Of a stretch of 64,000 nucleotides of DNA, positions 55,453 through 64,000 are shown one piece after another. Source of the stretch: Mycolicibacterium boenickei (GTDB lineage: Bacteria > Actinomycetota > Actinomycetes > Mycobacteriales > Mycobacteriaceae); assembly GCF_010731295.1 (NCBI RefSeq), contig NZ_AP022579.1, positions 2,914,001 to 2,978,000 of the forward strand. The letters are read 5' to 3'. The position numbers and the translations under genes were made by a program. The notes below the pieces were generated by a model, which saw nothing but the letters and a program-made list of their open reading frames with translations, did no database searches and was not told the origin of the DNA. Position 1 is the first letter of the stretch. Each line of letters begins with the position of its first letter.

Positions 55453-56319
55453 ATGACTGGCCGGCAGGACAGACTCGCTGCTGAGTGGGAGACGCATCGA
55501 CCCGCCGTGTTCGGTGTGGCATACCGGTTGCTGGGGAGTGTGGCCGACGCCGACGACGTGGCCCAGGAGGTGTGGCTGCGCGCGGCGCGCGCCGACCTGG
55601 CCGAGGTTGATGATCTGAAGGCGTGGCTGGTCACGGTGTCGGCGCGGCTGTCCTACGACATTCTCAAGAGTGCTCGCGCACGCCGCGAGGCCTATGTCGG
55701 GCCATGGCTGCCGGAGCCCCTGCTGACCGGGCCGGACGCGTCCGAGCCCGTCCTCGTCGACGAGTCGGTGAGCTCGGCGATGCTGCTGATCATGGACGAG
55801 CTGAGCCCGCCCGAGCGGGTGGCATTCGTCTTGCACGATGTGTTCGGGATCGAGTTCGTCCGCATCGCGGAGATGCTCGAGACCACGGTGGCTGCTGCCC
55901 GGCAGTCGGCCTCACGGGCGCGGCGGCGTGTTGACCAGGCGAAACAGTCCGCACCGCAAGCATCAAACGCTGAGCGGAGGCGGGTCCTGACGACCTTTCG
56001 CGCCGCCTACGAGGCCGGTGACATGGCGGGCCTGGTGAAGCTTCTGCATCCGGGCGCGGTCTATGTCACCGACGGTGGTGGCAAGGTCATGGCCGCCCGC
56101 AAGCCCATCAGCGGCGGTGAGCGGATTGCCATGGTGATGGAGCGGGTGGGGCGGCAGTGGCGTCCGGACCGCATCGATCTCATCGAGGTCGGCGGCGAGC
56201 CGGCCCTGGTGTTCCGACAGCAGGACGGCGTCTACTCCGTGGATACCGTGCAGATCACGGACGGTTTGATCACGGCGTACCGCAGGGTGATCAACCCGGA
56301 CAAACTCACTCACCTCTGA
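55453..56319 (+). CDS. ECF41-type RNA polymerase sigma factor
   Basis: Sigma factor of 288 residues. Region 2 is at about 15-80 (FGVAYRLLGSVADADDVAQE) and region 4 at about 105-165 (ELSPPERVAFVLHDVFGIEF, AEMLETTVAAARQSASRARR). A C-terminal SnoaL-like domain follows and carries the ECF41 hallmarks WLPEP (85-89, linker), DGGGK (207-211) and NPDKL (281-285). The C-terminal domain acts as a built-in regulator instead of a separate anti-sigma factor. ATG 55453 is preferred for its GAGG upstream; ATG 55414 and TTG 55387 are in-frame alternatives. It resembles SigI/SigJ of M. tuberculosis; its target is probably the operon that follows. Confidence 0.9.
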   Translation: MTGRQDRLAAEWETHRPAVFGVAYRLLGSVADADDVAQEVWLRAARADLAEVDDLKAWLVTVSARLSYDILKSARARREAYVGPWLPEPLLTGPDASEPVLVDESVSSAMLLIMDELSPPERVAFVLHDVFGIEFVRIAEMLETTVAAARQSASRARRRVDQAKQSAPQASNAERRRVLTTFRAAYEAGDMAGLVKLLHPGAVYVTDGGGKVMAARKPISGGERIAMVMERVGRQWRPDRIDLIEVGGEPALVFRQQDGVYSVDTVQITDGLITAYRRVINPDKLTHL

Positions 56320-56321
56320 TT

Positions 56322-56348
56322 TGTCACATCGGGGCGGGCTATCTCGTC
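56322..56348 (+). promoter_or_regulatory. ECF41-type promoter
   Basis: TGTCACA (56322-56328), 16 bases, then CGTC (56345-56348): an exact fit to the published ECF41 consensus. It starts three bases after the sigma-factor stop and lies 74 bases upstream of the oxidoreductase ATG. Confidence 0.75.
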
Positions 56349-56421
56349 TCCCTTGCAGAGCCAGACGACGGCCGTTGTCGGCGCGCGCGGGCACGATCGC
56401 CCTCACCCGAAAGGACGTGTG

Positions 56422-57342
56422 ATGCAAGCCATCACTGTTTCAGACCGTGACGCCGGTGTCGCCGGGATGTCGCTGACGGAGTTGCCGTACCCGCACACGG
56501 CCGAGAACGACGTCATCGTGCGGGTGCACGCCGCGGGCTTCACACCAGGCGAGCTCGACTGGCCTGCCACCTGGACCGATCGGGCGGGCCGCGACCGGAC
56601 TCCGAGCGTGCCCGGACATGAGTTCGCCGGCGTCGTCACTGAGTTGGGCTTCGGCACAACAGGTTTAAGTGTCGGCCAGCGGGTGTTCGGGCTCGCCGAC
56701 TGGACCCGCAACGGTGCGCTCGCGGAATACGTTGCCGTAGAGGCCCGTAACCTGGCGCCACTACCGGCAGACGTCGACTACGTGGTGGCTGCCGCGCTGC
56801 CGATATCCGGATTGACGGCCTGGCAAGGTCTGTTCGACCACGGCCGGCTCACCACGGGGCAGACGGTCCTGATCCACGGCGCCGCGGGTGGAGTCGGGTC
56901 GATCGCGGTGCAACTGGCTCGGGAGGTCGGTGCATACGTCATCGGTACCGGCCGCACAGCCGACCGGGACCGGGCGACTGCGCTCGGTGTCCACACCTTC
57001 GTCGACCTGGGTACTGAAAAGCTAGAGGATGCAGGTGAAGTCGACGTGGTGTTCGACGTGATCGGCGGCGATATTCTCGCCCGCTCGGCAGCCCTGGTGC
57101 GGGCCGGAGGCACACTCGTCACCATCGCCGAGCCGCCAGAAGTCCGTCCCAGGGACGGGCGGACGGTCTTCTTCGTCGTCGAACCCGACCGGGCCCGGCT
57201 CGCGGACCTCATCGCGCGCGTCAACGGTGGACGGCTCACCCCGGTCGTCGGTGCCGTGCGGCCCTTGACCGAGGCGGCGGCCGCATTCGCGCCCGGCAAG
57301 CGCATTGCCGGCAAGACGATCATCCAGGTAGCCGAAGACTGA
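56422..57342 (+). CDS. NAD(P)-dependent zinc-free alcohol dehydrogenase/quinone oxidoreductase
   Basis: MDR-superfamily oxidoreductase of 306 residues. GroES-like N-terminus (PGHEFAGVVTELG near 60) and Rossmann motif HGAAGGVGSIAVQLAREVGA near 155-175. The structural and catalytic zinc cysteines are absent, placing it with NADPH:quinone oxidoreductase-like enzymes. ATG 56422 follows AAAGG; an upstream extension to 56353 would overlap the promoter. It is the first gene of the presumed ECF41 target operon, and an oxidoreductase is one of the three gene types known to accompany ECF41 factors. Confidence 0.88.
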   Translation: MQAITVSDRDAGVAGMSLTELPYPHTAENDVIVRVHAAGFTPGELDWPATWTDRAGRDRTPSVPGHEFAGVVTELGFGTTGLSVGQRVFGLADWTRNGALAEYVAVEARNLAPLPADVDYVVAAALPISGLTAWQGLFDHGRLTTGQTVLIHGAAGGVGSIAVQLAREVGAYVIGTGRTADRDRATALGVHTFVDLGTEKLEDAGEVDVVFDVIGGDILARSAALVRAGGTLVTIAEPPEVRPRDGRTVFFVVEPDRARLADLIARVNGGRLTPVVGAVRPLTEAAAAFAPGKRIAGKTIIQVAED

Positions 57343-57354
57343 CAGGAGCAGAAC

Positions 57355-57804
57355 ATGATCGGAATGCGTATCGCGGGAGGAATTCTGGCGGTGGCCACCC
57401 TGACGGCGGCCACCGCGTGCACCTCTGCCAGTCAGGCAGATCCCGCCGCGGCACCGACACCGGCCGCCACGTCGGAAACCCTGACCCCGTTGATCGAGCA
57501 GGCGCTTCCGAATGCGCCGGGCAAGACCTTCACCTCGGCGGTCGTCGACTTCCCGCCAGGAGCTCGCGCGGTGCCGCACCGACACGGCGAGGCTTTTGTC
57601 TACGCCTACGTTCTCGAGGGCGCCGTGCGCAGTTCGGTCGACGACGACCCCGTGGCCACCTACCGCGCCGGCGAGAACTGGGTCGAGCAGCCCGGTGCGC
57701 ACCACCCTGTGACCGAGAACGCCAGCAAGACAGATCCGGCCAAGCTGCTGGTCGTCTTCGTCTCCGACACCGGAGACAGCCTCAAGGTCGATGATCACCA
57801 GTAG
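57355..57804 (+). CDS. Cupin-domain lipoprotein
   Basis: Protein of 149 residues with signal and lipobox ending TAATAC (Cys22), so it is likely anchored outside the membrane. A cupin barrel covers residues 55-145, with metal-type ligands His75 and His77 in PHRHGEAFVYAYVLEG and His116/His117 in QPGAHHPVTENAS. It might bind a metal and sense or modify a small molecule. It follows the oxidoreductase by 12 bases and precedes the CMD gene by 34, all in one operon. Confidence 0.87.
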   Translation: MIGMRIAGGILAVATLTAATACTSASQADPAAAPTPAATSETLTPLIEQALPNAPGKTFTSAVVDFPPGARAVPHRHGEAFVYAYVLEGAVRSSVDDDPVATYRAGENWVEQPGAHHPVTENASKTDPAKLLVVFVSDTGDSLKVDDHQ

Positions 57805-57838
57805 CAGTGCCGTACAAACGTTTTCGAAGGAATCAGTG

Positions 57839-58294
57839 ATGACAACAGCGCGCGTCAACGTCAACACACAGCATCCGGCGGCCTACAAGACACTGATCGC
57901 CCTGGCCGGTGAGGTGGAAACCAGCGCAGCAGCTGCCGGCCTCGACCCGCTGCTGATCGAGTTGGTCAAGATCCGCACATCGCAGATCAACGGATGCGCG
58001 TTCTGCCTGCGCATGCATACCCGAGAGGCCCTCGCGAAGGGCGAGAACCCGGACCGGATCGCGGTGCTGCCGGCATGGCAAGAAACGGGCTACTTCTCCG
58101 AGACCGACCGCGCCGCACTCGCTCTGGCCGAGGCAGTGACTCGGATTTCGGATACGCACGTCAGCGACGAGGAGTACGCCGCCGCGGCTGCCGCCCTCAC
58201 CAATGACCAGATCTCGGCGGTCATCTGGCTGACCACGGTGATGAACGCCTTCAACCGCATCGCCATCTCCAGCCGATACCGTGTCGCCGGCTGA
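57839..58294 (+). CDS. Carboxymuconolactone decarboxylase/AhpD-like protein
   Basis: Protein of 151 residues with the CMD fold and the AhpD-type redox motif: Cys53, Cys56 and His60 in NGCAFCLRMHTREAL, preceded by LIELVKIRTSQI. It should act as a thiol peroxidase-like or disulfide-exchange protein. ATG 57839 has GAAGGA 8 bases upstream. Together with the oxidoreductase and cupin it forms the typical gene set accompanying ECF41 sigma factors, pointing to an oxidative or electrophile stress role, which is inference. Confidence 0.92.
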   Translation: MTTARVNVNTQHPAAYKTLIALAGEVETSAAAAGLDPLLIELVKIRTSQINGCAFCLRMHTREALAKGENPDRIAVLPAWQETGYFSETDRAALALAEAVTRISDTHVSDEEYAAAAAALTNDQISAVIWLTTVMNAFNRIAISSRYRVAG

Positions 58295-58312
58295 ATCCGG
58301 CAGAGCCCGAAG

Positions 58313-59257
58313 CTAGTTCGCGTGCAGCGCCTCGTTGAGCGTGATGCCGGTGCCGTCACGCTTGACCACCTCGACCGCACCCGAAAGTGAGTTGCGGCGG
58401 AACAACAGGTTGTTTGCGCCGGACAGTTCGACGGCCTTGGTGGTCTGCCCGTCAGCGGTCGTCACCTTGGTGCCGCCGGTGACGTAGAGGCCTGCCTCGA
58501 TCACGCAGTCATCGCCCAAGGAGATGCCCAGGCCGGCGTTGGCGCCCAGCAGGCAGCGCTTGCCCACCGAGATCACCTCTTTGCCGCCACCGGACAGCGT
58601 GCCCATGATCGACGCGCCGCCACCGATGTCGGAGCCGTCGTCCACCACGACACCGGCCGAGATCCGGCCCTCCACCATCGAGGTGCCGAGCGTGCCTGCG
58701 TTGAAGTTCACGAAGCCCTCGTGCATGACCGTGGTGCCCGCGGCCAGGTGTGCACCGAGGCGGACGCGGTCGGCATCGGCGATCCGCACGCCCGACGGCA
58801 ACACGTAGTCGACCATCCGCGGGAACTTGTCGACGCCGTAGACCGCGACGGCCCCGCGGCGGCGCAGCTTGGCGCGCACCGTCTCGAAGCCCTCGACCGC
58901 GCACGGCCCGAAGTTCGTCCACACCACGTTGGTCAGAAGGCCGAAGATGCCGTCGAGATTGGCCTCGTGCGGCTGGGTCAACCGGTGCGAGAGCAGGTGC
59001 AGCCGCAGCCAGACGTCGTGTGTGTCGGCCGGCTTGTCCGAAAGGTCGGCGATCGTGGTGCGCACCGCCACCACCTCGACACCGCGGTCGGCATCGGGGC
59101 CGGTCAGGCCCGCGAACTCGGCGGGCACATCGTCACCGGTGAGCTTCACCGTGCCGGCCTCGCCGGACGCGCTCAGCTCGGGGGCGGGAAACCAGGTGTC
59201 CAGGACGGTCCCGTCGGCGGTGATGGTGGCCAGGCCGACGCCAGATGCTGCAGTCAC
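58313..59257 (-). CDS. dapD: Tetrahydrodipicolinate N-succinyltransferase DapD
   Basis: Acyltransferase of 314 residues in the succinylase branch of diaminopimelate/lysine synthesis. The C-terminal half is a left-handed beta-helix with hexapeptide repeats ([40 protein letters not shown]). Length and fold match the actinobacterial type 2 DapD (Rv1201c). It is divergent from dapE with 34 bases between start codons, so the two share a promoter region. Confidence 0.95.
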   Translation of the reverse strand: MTAASGVGLATITADGTVLDTWFPAPELSASGEAGTVKLTGDDVPAEFAGLTGPDADRGVEVVAVRTTIADLSDKPADTHDVWLRLHLLSHRLTQPHEANLDGIFGLLTNVVWTNFGPCAVEGFETVRAKLRRRGAVAVYGVDKFPRMVDYVLPSGVRIADADRVRLGAHLAAGTTVMHEGFVNFNAGTLGTSMVEGRISAGVVVDDGSDIGGGASIMGTLSGGGKEVISVGKRCLLGANAGLGISLGDDCVIEAGLYVTGGTKVTTADGQTTKAVELSGANNLLFRRNSLSGAVEVVKRDGTGITLNEALHAN

Positions 59258-59291
59258 GTTGGCCTAGGTTACTGGACTAGCCTCGGAGACC

Positions 59292-60356
59292 ATGGGGCTA
59301 GACCTTCGAGCCGATCCGATCGCGCTGACCGCCGCATTGGTGGACATCCCCAGTGAGTCGCGTCACGAGCAGCGCATCGCCGACGAGATCGAAGCAGCGC
59401 TGCGCGCGCAGGCACCGTGGTTCGAGGTGATCCGCAACGGAGACGCGGTGCTGGCCCGCACCCACCTGGGCCGACCGTCGCGCGTGATGCTGGCCGGACA
59501 CATCGACACCGTGCCCGCTGCCGACAACCTGCCCAGTCACATCAAGAACGGCGAGATGTGGGGCTGCGGCACCTCGGACATGAAGTCCGGCGACGCAGTG
59601 TTCCTGCACCTGGCGGCCACCATTGCCGAGCCGAGCCACGACATCACCCTGGTGATGTACGACTGCGAGGAGATCGAGTCCAGCGCCAACGGGCTGGGCC
59701 GCATCGAACGCGAGCTTCCGGAGTGGTTACAGGCCGACGTCGCGATCCTCGGCGAACCGTCCGGCGGCTTCATCGAAGCGGGCTGCCAGGGCACGATCCG
59801 CGTCGTCATCGGAGCCGCCGGCACCCGCGCGCACTCGGCGCGGTCCTGGCTGGGCGACAACGCCATCCACAAACTGGGCGCCGTGCTGGACCGGCTGGCG
59901 GCGTACCAGCCCCGCAGCGTCGACATCGACGGCTGCGTCTACCGGGAAGGGTTGTCGGCGGTACGCATCGACGGCGGCATCGCCGGCAACGTCATCCCCG
60001 ACGCGGCCACGGTGACGGTCAACTTCCGGTTCGCCCCGGACCGCAGCGTCGAGCAGGCAGTCGCCCACGTGCACGAGGTGTTCGACGGGCTCGACGTCGG
60101 CATCGAGCTGACCGACGCCGCCGCGGGCGCCCTTCCGGGGCTGGCCAAACCGGCGGCCGCCGCGCTGGTGGCCGCAGCCGGAGGACAGGTCCGCGCCAAG
60201 TACGGCTGGACGGATGTGTCCCGCTTCGCCGCACTCGGCATCCCCGCCGTGAACTACGGGCCGGGGGATCCCAACCTCGCCCACAAGGTCGACGAGCGGG
60301 TCGAGGTCGCCCAGATCACCGCGGTCACCGACATGCTGAGGCGCTATCTGACATGA
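59292..60356 (+). CDS. dapE: Succinyl-diaminopimelate desuccinylase DapE
   Basis: M20-family zinc peptidase-like enzyme of 354 residues that removes succinate from N-succinyl-LL-diaminopimelate. Metal-ligand blocks: AGHIDTVPA near residue 72, [13 protein letters not shown] near 98, and Glu-Glu in YDCEEIESS near 127. [18 protein letters not shown] marks the start of the dimerisation domain. The stop overlaps the next start by four bases (ATGA). Orthologue of Rv1202. Confidence 0.95.
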   Translation: MGLDLRADPIALTAALVDIPSESRHEQRIADEIEAALRAQAPWFEVIRNGDAVLARTHLGRPSRVMLAGHIDTVPAADNLPSHIKNGEMWGCGTSDMKSGDAVFLHLAATIAEPSHDITLVMYDCEEIESSANGLGRIERELPEWLQADVAILGEPSGGFIEAGCQGTIRVVIGAAGTRAHSARSWLGDNAIHKLGAVLDRLAAYQPRSVDIDGCVYREGLSAVRIDGGIAGNVIPDAATVTVNFRFAPDRSVEQAVAHVHEVFDGLDVGIELTDAAAGALPGLAKPAAAALVAAAGGQVRAKYGWTDVSRFAALGIPAVNYGPGDPNLAHKVDERVEVAQITAVTDMLRRYLT

Positions 60357-60718
60357 GCACGGTCCGCGTCGACAGCTGGATCTGGGCCGTGCGCATCACC
60401 AAGACCCGGTCCGCGGCCGCGGCCGCCTGCCGGGGCGGACACGTCCGGGTCAACAACGTGCCCGCCAAACCGGCGCAGCACGTGAGCCCCGGTGACGAGG
60501 TGCGGGTCCGGCTGGAGGGGCGGGAACGGATCGTGGAGGTCATCCGGCCCATCGCCAAGAGAGTCGGTGCCGCCATCGCATCGGAGTGCATGATCGACCG
60601 CAGCCCACCACCGCCGCCCAAGGAGATCGTGGCGTCGGTCCCGGTCCGCGATCGAGGAGCCGGCCGTCCGACGAAACGTGAACGGCGACAACTGGATCGG
60701 TTGCGCGGGACGTTCTGA
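60353..60718 (+). CDS. S4-domain RNA-binding protein (Hsp15/RqcP-like)
   Basis: Protein of 121 residues. The S4 domain covers residues 4-65 ([40 protein letters not shown]), with a basic C-terminal tail ([17 protein letters not shown]). This form resembles Hsp15 or RqcP, which act on ribosomes with stalled nascent chains. ATG 60353 overlaps the dapE stop by four bases, indicating co-translation. Confidence 0.9.
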   Translation: MSTVRVDSWIWAVRITKTRSAAAAACRGGHVRVNNVPAKPAQHVSPGDEVRVRLEGRERIVEVIRPIAKRVGAAIASECMIDRSPPPPPKEIVASVPVRDRGAGRPTKRERRQLDRLRGTF

Positions 60719-60885
60719 ACGGTAAATCGGTTGCACCGGTGCGTACTATGGATCTCGCATCTGCTGTCAACCGAGGTGGGCCGAAAACATGCTGGGAGAC
60801 GACATCTCCGGGTGATCCCGAGAGTCGATTCGTTCCTGTCCCTCCACGCGGTGCCCTGCTGCCCGCATCACTTTGGAGTATCAGC
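60719..60885 (+). promoter_or_regulatory. Leader region of the ABC-F gene
   Basis: Contains TACTAT at 60745-60750 as a possible -10. The ABC-F frame stays open upstream to 60739 without homology to the family. A possible short upstream ORF (ATG 60789 to TGA 60815, 8 codons) lies in it. No terminator-antiterminator pair could be fixed by eye. Confidence 0.4.
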
Positions 60886-62508
60886 ATGTCTATTGTCTGT
60901 TCCCATTTGTCGTTTTCCTGGCCCGATGACGTCGAGCTGTTCTCGGACCTGTCGTTTTCCGTCGGCCCCGGACGTACCGGCCTGGTCGCGCCCAACGGCG
61001 CCGGAAAGAGCACGCTGCTCAAGCTGATTGCCGGTGAATACCGCCCCTCGGCAGGCTCAGTGATCGCTGACGGTGCGGTCGGTTACCTGCCCCAGAGCCT
61101 GCCGTTCACCGCCGATCTCACCGTGGCCGCGGTGCTGGTGATCGCTCCGGTCCTCGATGCACTGGCGGCGCTGGCCGACGGTGACGCCAGCGACGAAGTG
61201 TTCACCACCATCGGCGATGACTGGGACATCGAGGAACGCTCTCGGGCCCAGCTGGATCGGCTCGGCCTTGACGGCCTGGCGTTGGACCGTCGGCTGGGCA
61301 CCCTGTCCGGCGGGGAAGTGGTGTCCTTGGGGCTGGCTGCCCAACTGCTCAAGCGGCCGAGCGTGTTGCTGCTCGACGAGCCGACCAACAACCTCGACAG
61401 CGACGCCCGGCACCGGCTGTACGAGGCCCTCGACAGCTACACCGGTTGCCTGCTGGTGGTCAGCCACGACCGGGTGCTGTTGGACCGGATGGATCAGATC
61501 GCCGAGCTGTACCGCGGTGAAATCGTCTTCTACGGAGGCAATTTCACCGCCTACCAGGAGGCTGTCGAGGCTGCGCAGGCAGCGGCCGAGGGAAATATCC
61601 GCAACGCCGAACAACAGCTGAAACGCGAGAAGCGTCAGATGCAGGAGGCGCGTGAGCGGGCCGCCCGACGCTCGTCGAACGCGGCACGCAACGTCAAGGA
61701 CGCGGGGCTGCCCAAGATCGTCGCGGGCAAGCTCAAGCGGGATGCCCAGGAATCGGCGGCCCGCGCCGACGATGTGCACGCCAAGCGGGTCGACGATGCG
61801 CGAACCCGACTCGACGAAGCCGAACGGGCCTTGCGTGACGACAAAGTGATCGCGCTGGACCTGCCCGACACCGTGGTGCCTGCCGGCCGCACGGTGTTCA
61901 CCGGGGACGGACTGCAGATCAGCCGTGGCGGCCGGAAACTGTTCGCCGACAACGGGATCGGGCTGTCCATCCGAGGTCCGGAGCGCATCGCCCTGACCGG
62001 CCCCAACGGCGCAGGCAAGTCGACGCTGCTGCGGATCATCGACGGCACACTGGAACCCGACGCCGGGACGGTGCAGCGGGCCGACGGCCGGATCGCCTCG
62101 CTGTCGCAGCGCCTGGACCTGCTGGCCGAGGACCGCACAGTGGCCGAGAGCCTGGCCGCCGCCGCACCCAGCCTGTCACACACCCGGCGCATGCACCTGT
62201 TGGCGCAGTTCCTGTTCCGCGGCGACCGCATCCACCTGCCGGTGGCGGCGCTGTCGGGCGGGGAGCGGTTGCGGGCGACGCTGGCGTGCGTGCTCTATGC
62301 CGAACCCGCGCCTCAACTGTTGTTGCTCGACGAGCCGACCAACAACCTCGATCTGGTCAGTGTCGGGCAACTGGAGTCCGCGCTGAACGCCTACCAGGGG
62401 GCGTTCGTGGTGGTCAGCCACGACGAACGGTTCCTGGCGGCTATCGGTATCGACCGGTGGCTGCGGCTGGACGGCGGAGAGTTGAGCGCTACTGGCGCCG
62501 CGGGTTGA
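60886..62508 (+). CDS. ABC-F subfamily ATPase
   Basis: Soluble duplicated ATPase of 540 residues. Two nucleotide-binding domains have Walker A GAGKST at about 40 and 375, signatures LSGGE, and LLLDEPTNNLD at about 165 and 480. An Arg/Lys-rich linker (QQLKREKRQMQEARERAARR) joins them, and no membrane segment is present. ABC-F proteins act on ribosomes; many antibiotic-resistance factors belong here, but a role in resistance is not shown. ATG 60886 follows GGAG. The 3' end overlaps the convergent type VII-like gene by 20 bases. Confidence 0.92.
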   Translation: MSIVCSHLSFSWPDDVELFSDLSFSVGPGRTGLVAPNGAGKSTLLKLIAGEYRPSAGSVIADGAVGYLPQSLPFTADLTVAAVLVIAPVLDALAALADGDASDEVFTTIGDDWDIEERSRAQLDRLGLDGLALDRRLGTLSGGEVVSLGLAAQLLKRPSVLLLDEPTNNLDSDARHRLYEALDSYTGCLLVVSHDRVLLDRMDQIAELYRGEIVFYGGNFTAYQEAVEAAQAAAEGNIRNAEQQLKREKRQMQEARERAARRSSNAARNVKDAGLPKIVAGKLKRDAQESAARADDVHAKRVDDARTRLDEAERALRDDKVIALDLPDTVVPAGRTVFTGDGLQISRGGRKLFADNGIGLSIRGPERIALTGPNGAGKSTLLRIIDGTLEPDAGTVQRADGRIASLSQRLDLLAEDRTVAESLAAAAPSLSHTRRMHLLAQFLFRGDRIHLPVAALSGGERLRATLACVLYAEPAPQLLLLDEPTNNLDLVSVGQLESALNAYQGAFVVVSHDERFLAAIGIDRWLRLDGGELSATGAAG

Positions 62509-63328
62509 TGTTGTGGATCTGGGTCGGCACTGGGCCGACGCCGAAGCCGTCCTCGGCCGTCGCACCGGCCGAGGCGCGGTTGCCGAGCTGCTCGTAGCTG
62601 CGATCCGCGGCGGCGGCCCCGGCCTCGCCCCGCTGGGCGTCGTCCTTGCCGTCGTCTCTGCCGTCGGGCTGATCCGCTGGGCCGCCGGCGCCGTCACCAC
62701 CGGGTCCTTGATGGTCGGCGGCCTTGACGGCCTCCTCGGCACCCGCGCCGCCGGAGGCCATCGCGGCCGCAGCGTCGCCGCCGCCTCCGGCCGCCTGGGT
62801 GGCGGCTTCGACAATGCCCTGCACACCCTGCATGACCTGCTGTGGCACCTGAGTCATCGCCTGGCTCAGGCCTTGCAGCGGCTGGGTGATCGACTGCGCC
62901 ATCTGCCCGGCCATCTGGCTGAACTGGCCCATCATCTGGCCCGCGCCGCCCGCTCCCGAGCTCGCGGCCTCGGAGGCGCCTGAGCCGCCGCCGGCCCCGG
63001 ATGCCGAGGACTTCCCTCCGAGCGCATCGGCCTGCGCCTTGAGCCGCTCGGCGGCATCCATGTCGCCGCGGGCGTAGGCCTGCGAGGCCTTGCCGAGCAG
63101 TTCGGCCATCCGGCCCGCGGCCACCTGGGTCGCGCCCAAGGCGCCCTCGCGGGCGGACGACGCGCCGTCGAATGCGTTCTGCATGGGAAATCCGATGGCG
63201 CCGTGGCTGGACGCCAGGTCGGACGGACCCGCGAACGCGCTCTTGAAGCTGTTGATGTCACCGCTGACTCCGTCGACGATGCCCTGCAGTCCGGTGATCG
63301 CGCCGGTGCTGGCGACGAGCTGGTTCAT
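62489..63328 (-). CDS. Type VII secretion-like (EspC-type) protein
   Basis: Protein of 279 residues. The N-terminal helical domain (1-100) resembles the EspC/WXG100-like group of ESX substrates. It contains the secretion motif YxxxD at Tyr85-Asp89 (QAYARGDMD) after a helical hairpin. Residues 105-275 are Ala/Gly/Gln-rich and low complexity, with a Met/Gln-rich part (GQFSQMAGQMAQSITQPLQG). No esx secretion genes are seen in the window, so the exporting system would be elsewhere. It starts 73 bases downstream of the TPR-like gene. Confidence 0.72.
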   Translation of the reverse strand: MNQLVASTGAITGLQGIVDGVSGDINSFKSAFAGPSDLASSHGAIGFPMQNAFDGASSAREGALGATQVAAGRMAELLGKASQAYARGDMDAAERLKAQADALGGKSSASGAGGGSGASEAASSGAGGAGQMMGQFSQMAGQMAQSITQPLQGLSQAMTQVPQQVMQGVQGIVEAATQAAGGGGDAAAAMASGGAGAEEAVKAADHQGPGGDGAGGPADQPDGRDDGKDDAQRGEAGAAAADRSYEQLGNRASAGATAEDGFGVGPVPTQIHNINPRRQ

Positions 63329-63400
63329 CGGGCCCCCTGAAGATCGTGCGGTCTAACTGCGCATTCTACTGTCGGCGCGGGCGGGTGCTGAGCGGCAAGT

Positions 63401-64000
63401 TCAGCCGGCCTGACGTGCGGCATCCTCCGCTGCGGCGAGCATCCCGACGTCGCGATATCGAGCCGAGACGTCCCGCAACGCCGAGCCGTCCGCGGCCGCC
63501 AGCGCACGGGCGTGCTCCAGCGTCAGCTGCCCGAACACGCAATCCAGGTCCACGCGGGCCAACGCATCGACGGCCCGGGTATCGCCCAGTCGCACGGCGT
63601 CGTGCAAAGCCCGCAGCATCACCGCGGATTGGCCGCCGCGCTCGGCGGCCTTGGCCGCCTCACGGGCCGCCGTCACCGCGCCCACCGAGTCGTTGCGGGC
63701 AGAGCAGGTCCAGGCTCGGGCCAGCGCCAACTCCGGCGCGAACAGCATCGACTTGAGTCCGTGCCGGGATTCCGCACGGGACAGTGCCTTCCCGGCCTCG
63801 ACCGGCATACCGCGTTGACCGACGGCCTGCGCCAACAGCATCCAGGCCAGGGGGCCCCAGGAATACCCGGTCGGTGCCAGCGCGGCGGTTGCCTTGCGCA
63901 ACAACGTGATCGCCTCGTGATATCGGCCGCGGATCAGTAGCACGTCGGCCATCAGTACCTCGCCGATGGAGCGGCCCGGCTGCAGCAGCTGGGTGAAATC
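63401..64000 (-). CDS. TPR-like C-terminal part of a LuxR/AfsR-type regulator (partial)
   Basis: At least 200 residues, open to the right edge of the window. The sequence is a series of Ala-rich helical hairpins (LIRGRYHEAITLLRKATAAL, AVTAAREAAKAAERGGQSAV, RYRDVGMLAAAEDAARQAG), typical of the TPR-containing part of large LuxR-family ATPase regulators of mycobacteria. The protein ends right after this part, without the C-terminal LuxR HTH found in many of them. It may be a truncated form or a family lacking that HTH. The N-terminus is outside the window. Confidence 0.6.
   Translation of the reverse strand, partial: DFTQLLQPGRSIGEVLMADVLLIRGRYHEAITLLRKATAALAPTGYSWGPLAWMLLAQAVGQRGMPVEAGKALSRAESRHGLKSMLFAPELALARAWTCSARNDSVGAVTAAREAAKAAERGGQSAVMLRALHDAVRLGDTRAVDALARVDLDCVFGQLTLEHARALAAADGSALRDVSARYRDVGMLAAAEDAARQAG

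Noticed and set aside
60739..60885. 49-residue N-terminal extension of the ABC-F protein
   Set aside because: It has no similarity to ABC-F N-termini, while MSIVCSHLSFSW at 60886 with GGAG upstream is the standard beginning.

Overview
The window is high-GC actinobacterial DNA from a rapidly growing Mycobacterium (Mycolicibacterium-type). Support comes from mshB (mycothiol), fbiC (coenzyme F420), lpqW (lipoarabinomannan control), fadD36, an F420-dependent luciferase-like oxidoreductase, a WS/DGAT acyltransferase, frequent GTG starts, and gene order that I recognise as the M. tuberculosis Rv1161-Rv1203c block with many insertions and losses. No rRNA, tRNA, CRISPR array, insertion sequence or phage gene was seen.

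Layout. 1-8066: a translationally coupled narK-narG-narH-narJ-narI operon for respiratory nitrate reduction. 8075-12184: a MarR regulator and an F420-type oxidoreductase divergent from a sulfotransferase and a DUF1214 protein, with paired palindromes in the shared promoter. 12254-14080: WS/DGAT acyltransferase and a PPOx-fold protein. 14224-19699: a large exported PQQ-type dehydrogenase with a PKD domain, two small proteins, and typA. 19909-35378: the most unusual part, seven paralogous exported proteins (called here paralogues A to G, similar to the GjpA porin-like family) scattered among lpqW, a ClC chloride channel, mshB and a small membrane protein. 35581-43392: fbiC, an excalibur-domain protein, yceI, fadH, fdxC and an aminotransferase, with two copies of a 68-bp palindromic repeat. 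43394-51051: two-component system with a carotenoid oxygenase, then proline catabolism (PucR-type regulator, rocA, proline dehydrogenase). 51059-55311: an IPNS-like oxygenase, a DUF309-Nudix fusion, fadD36, a VOC protein and a small secreted protein. 55453-58294: an ECF41-type sigma factor with its probable target operon (oxidoreductase, cupin lipoprotein, CMD/AhpD-like protein). 58313-64000: dapD and dapE, an S4 protein, an ABC-F ATPase, a type VII secretion-like protein and the end of a regulator-like TPR gene cut by the window edge.

How it fits together. The core genes serve anaerobic respiration, redox cofactors (mycothiol, F420, ferredoxin), lysine/diaminopimelate synthesis and proline use. 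The accessory signal is at the cell envelope: paralogues A-F share a hydrophobic N-terminus, a helical core and a Lys/Ala-rich tail, each is followed within about 30 bases by a strong hairpin, and several share an upstream element. They sit in the intergenic slots that carry PE/PPE genes in M. tuberculosis. The second self-contained system is the ECF41 module, where an exact match to the published ECF41 promoter consensus lies in front of the oxidoreductase operon.
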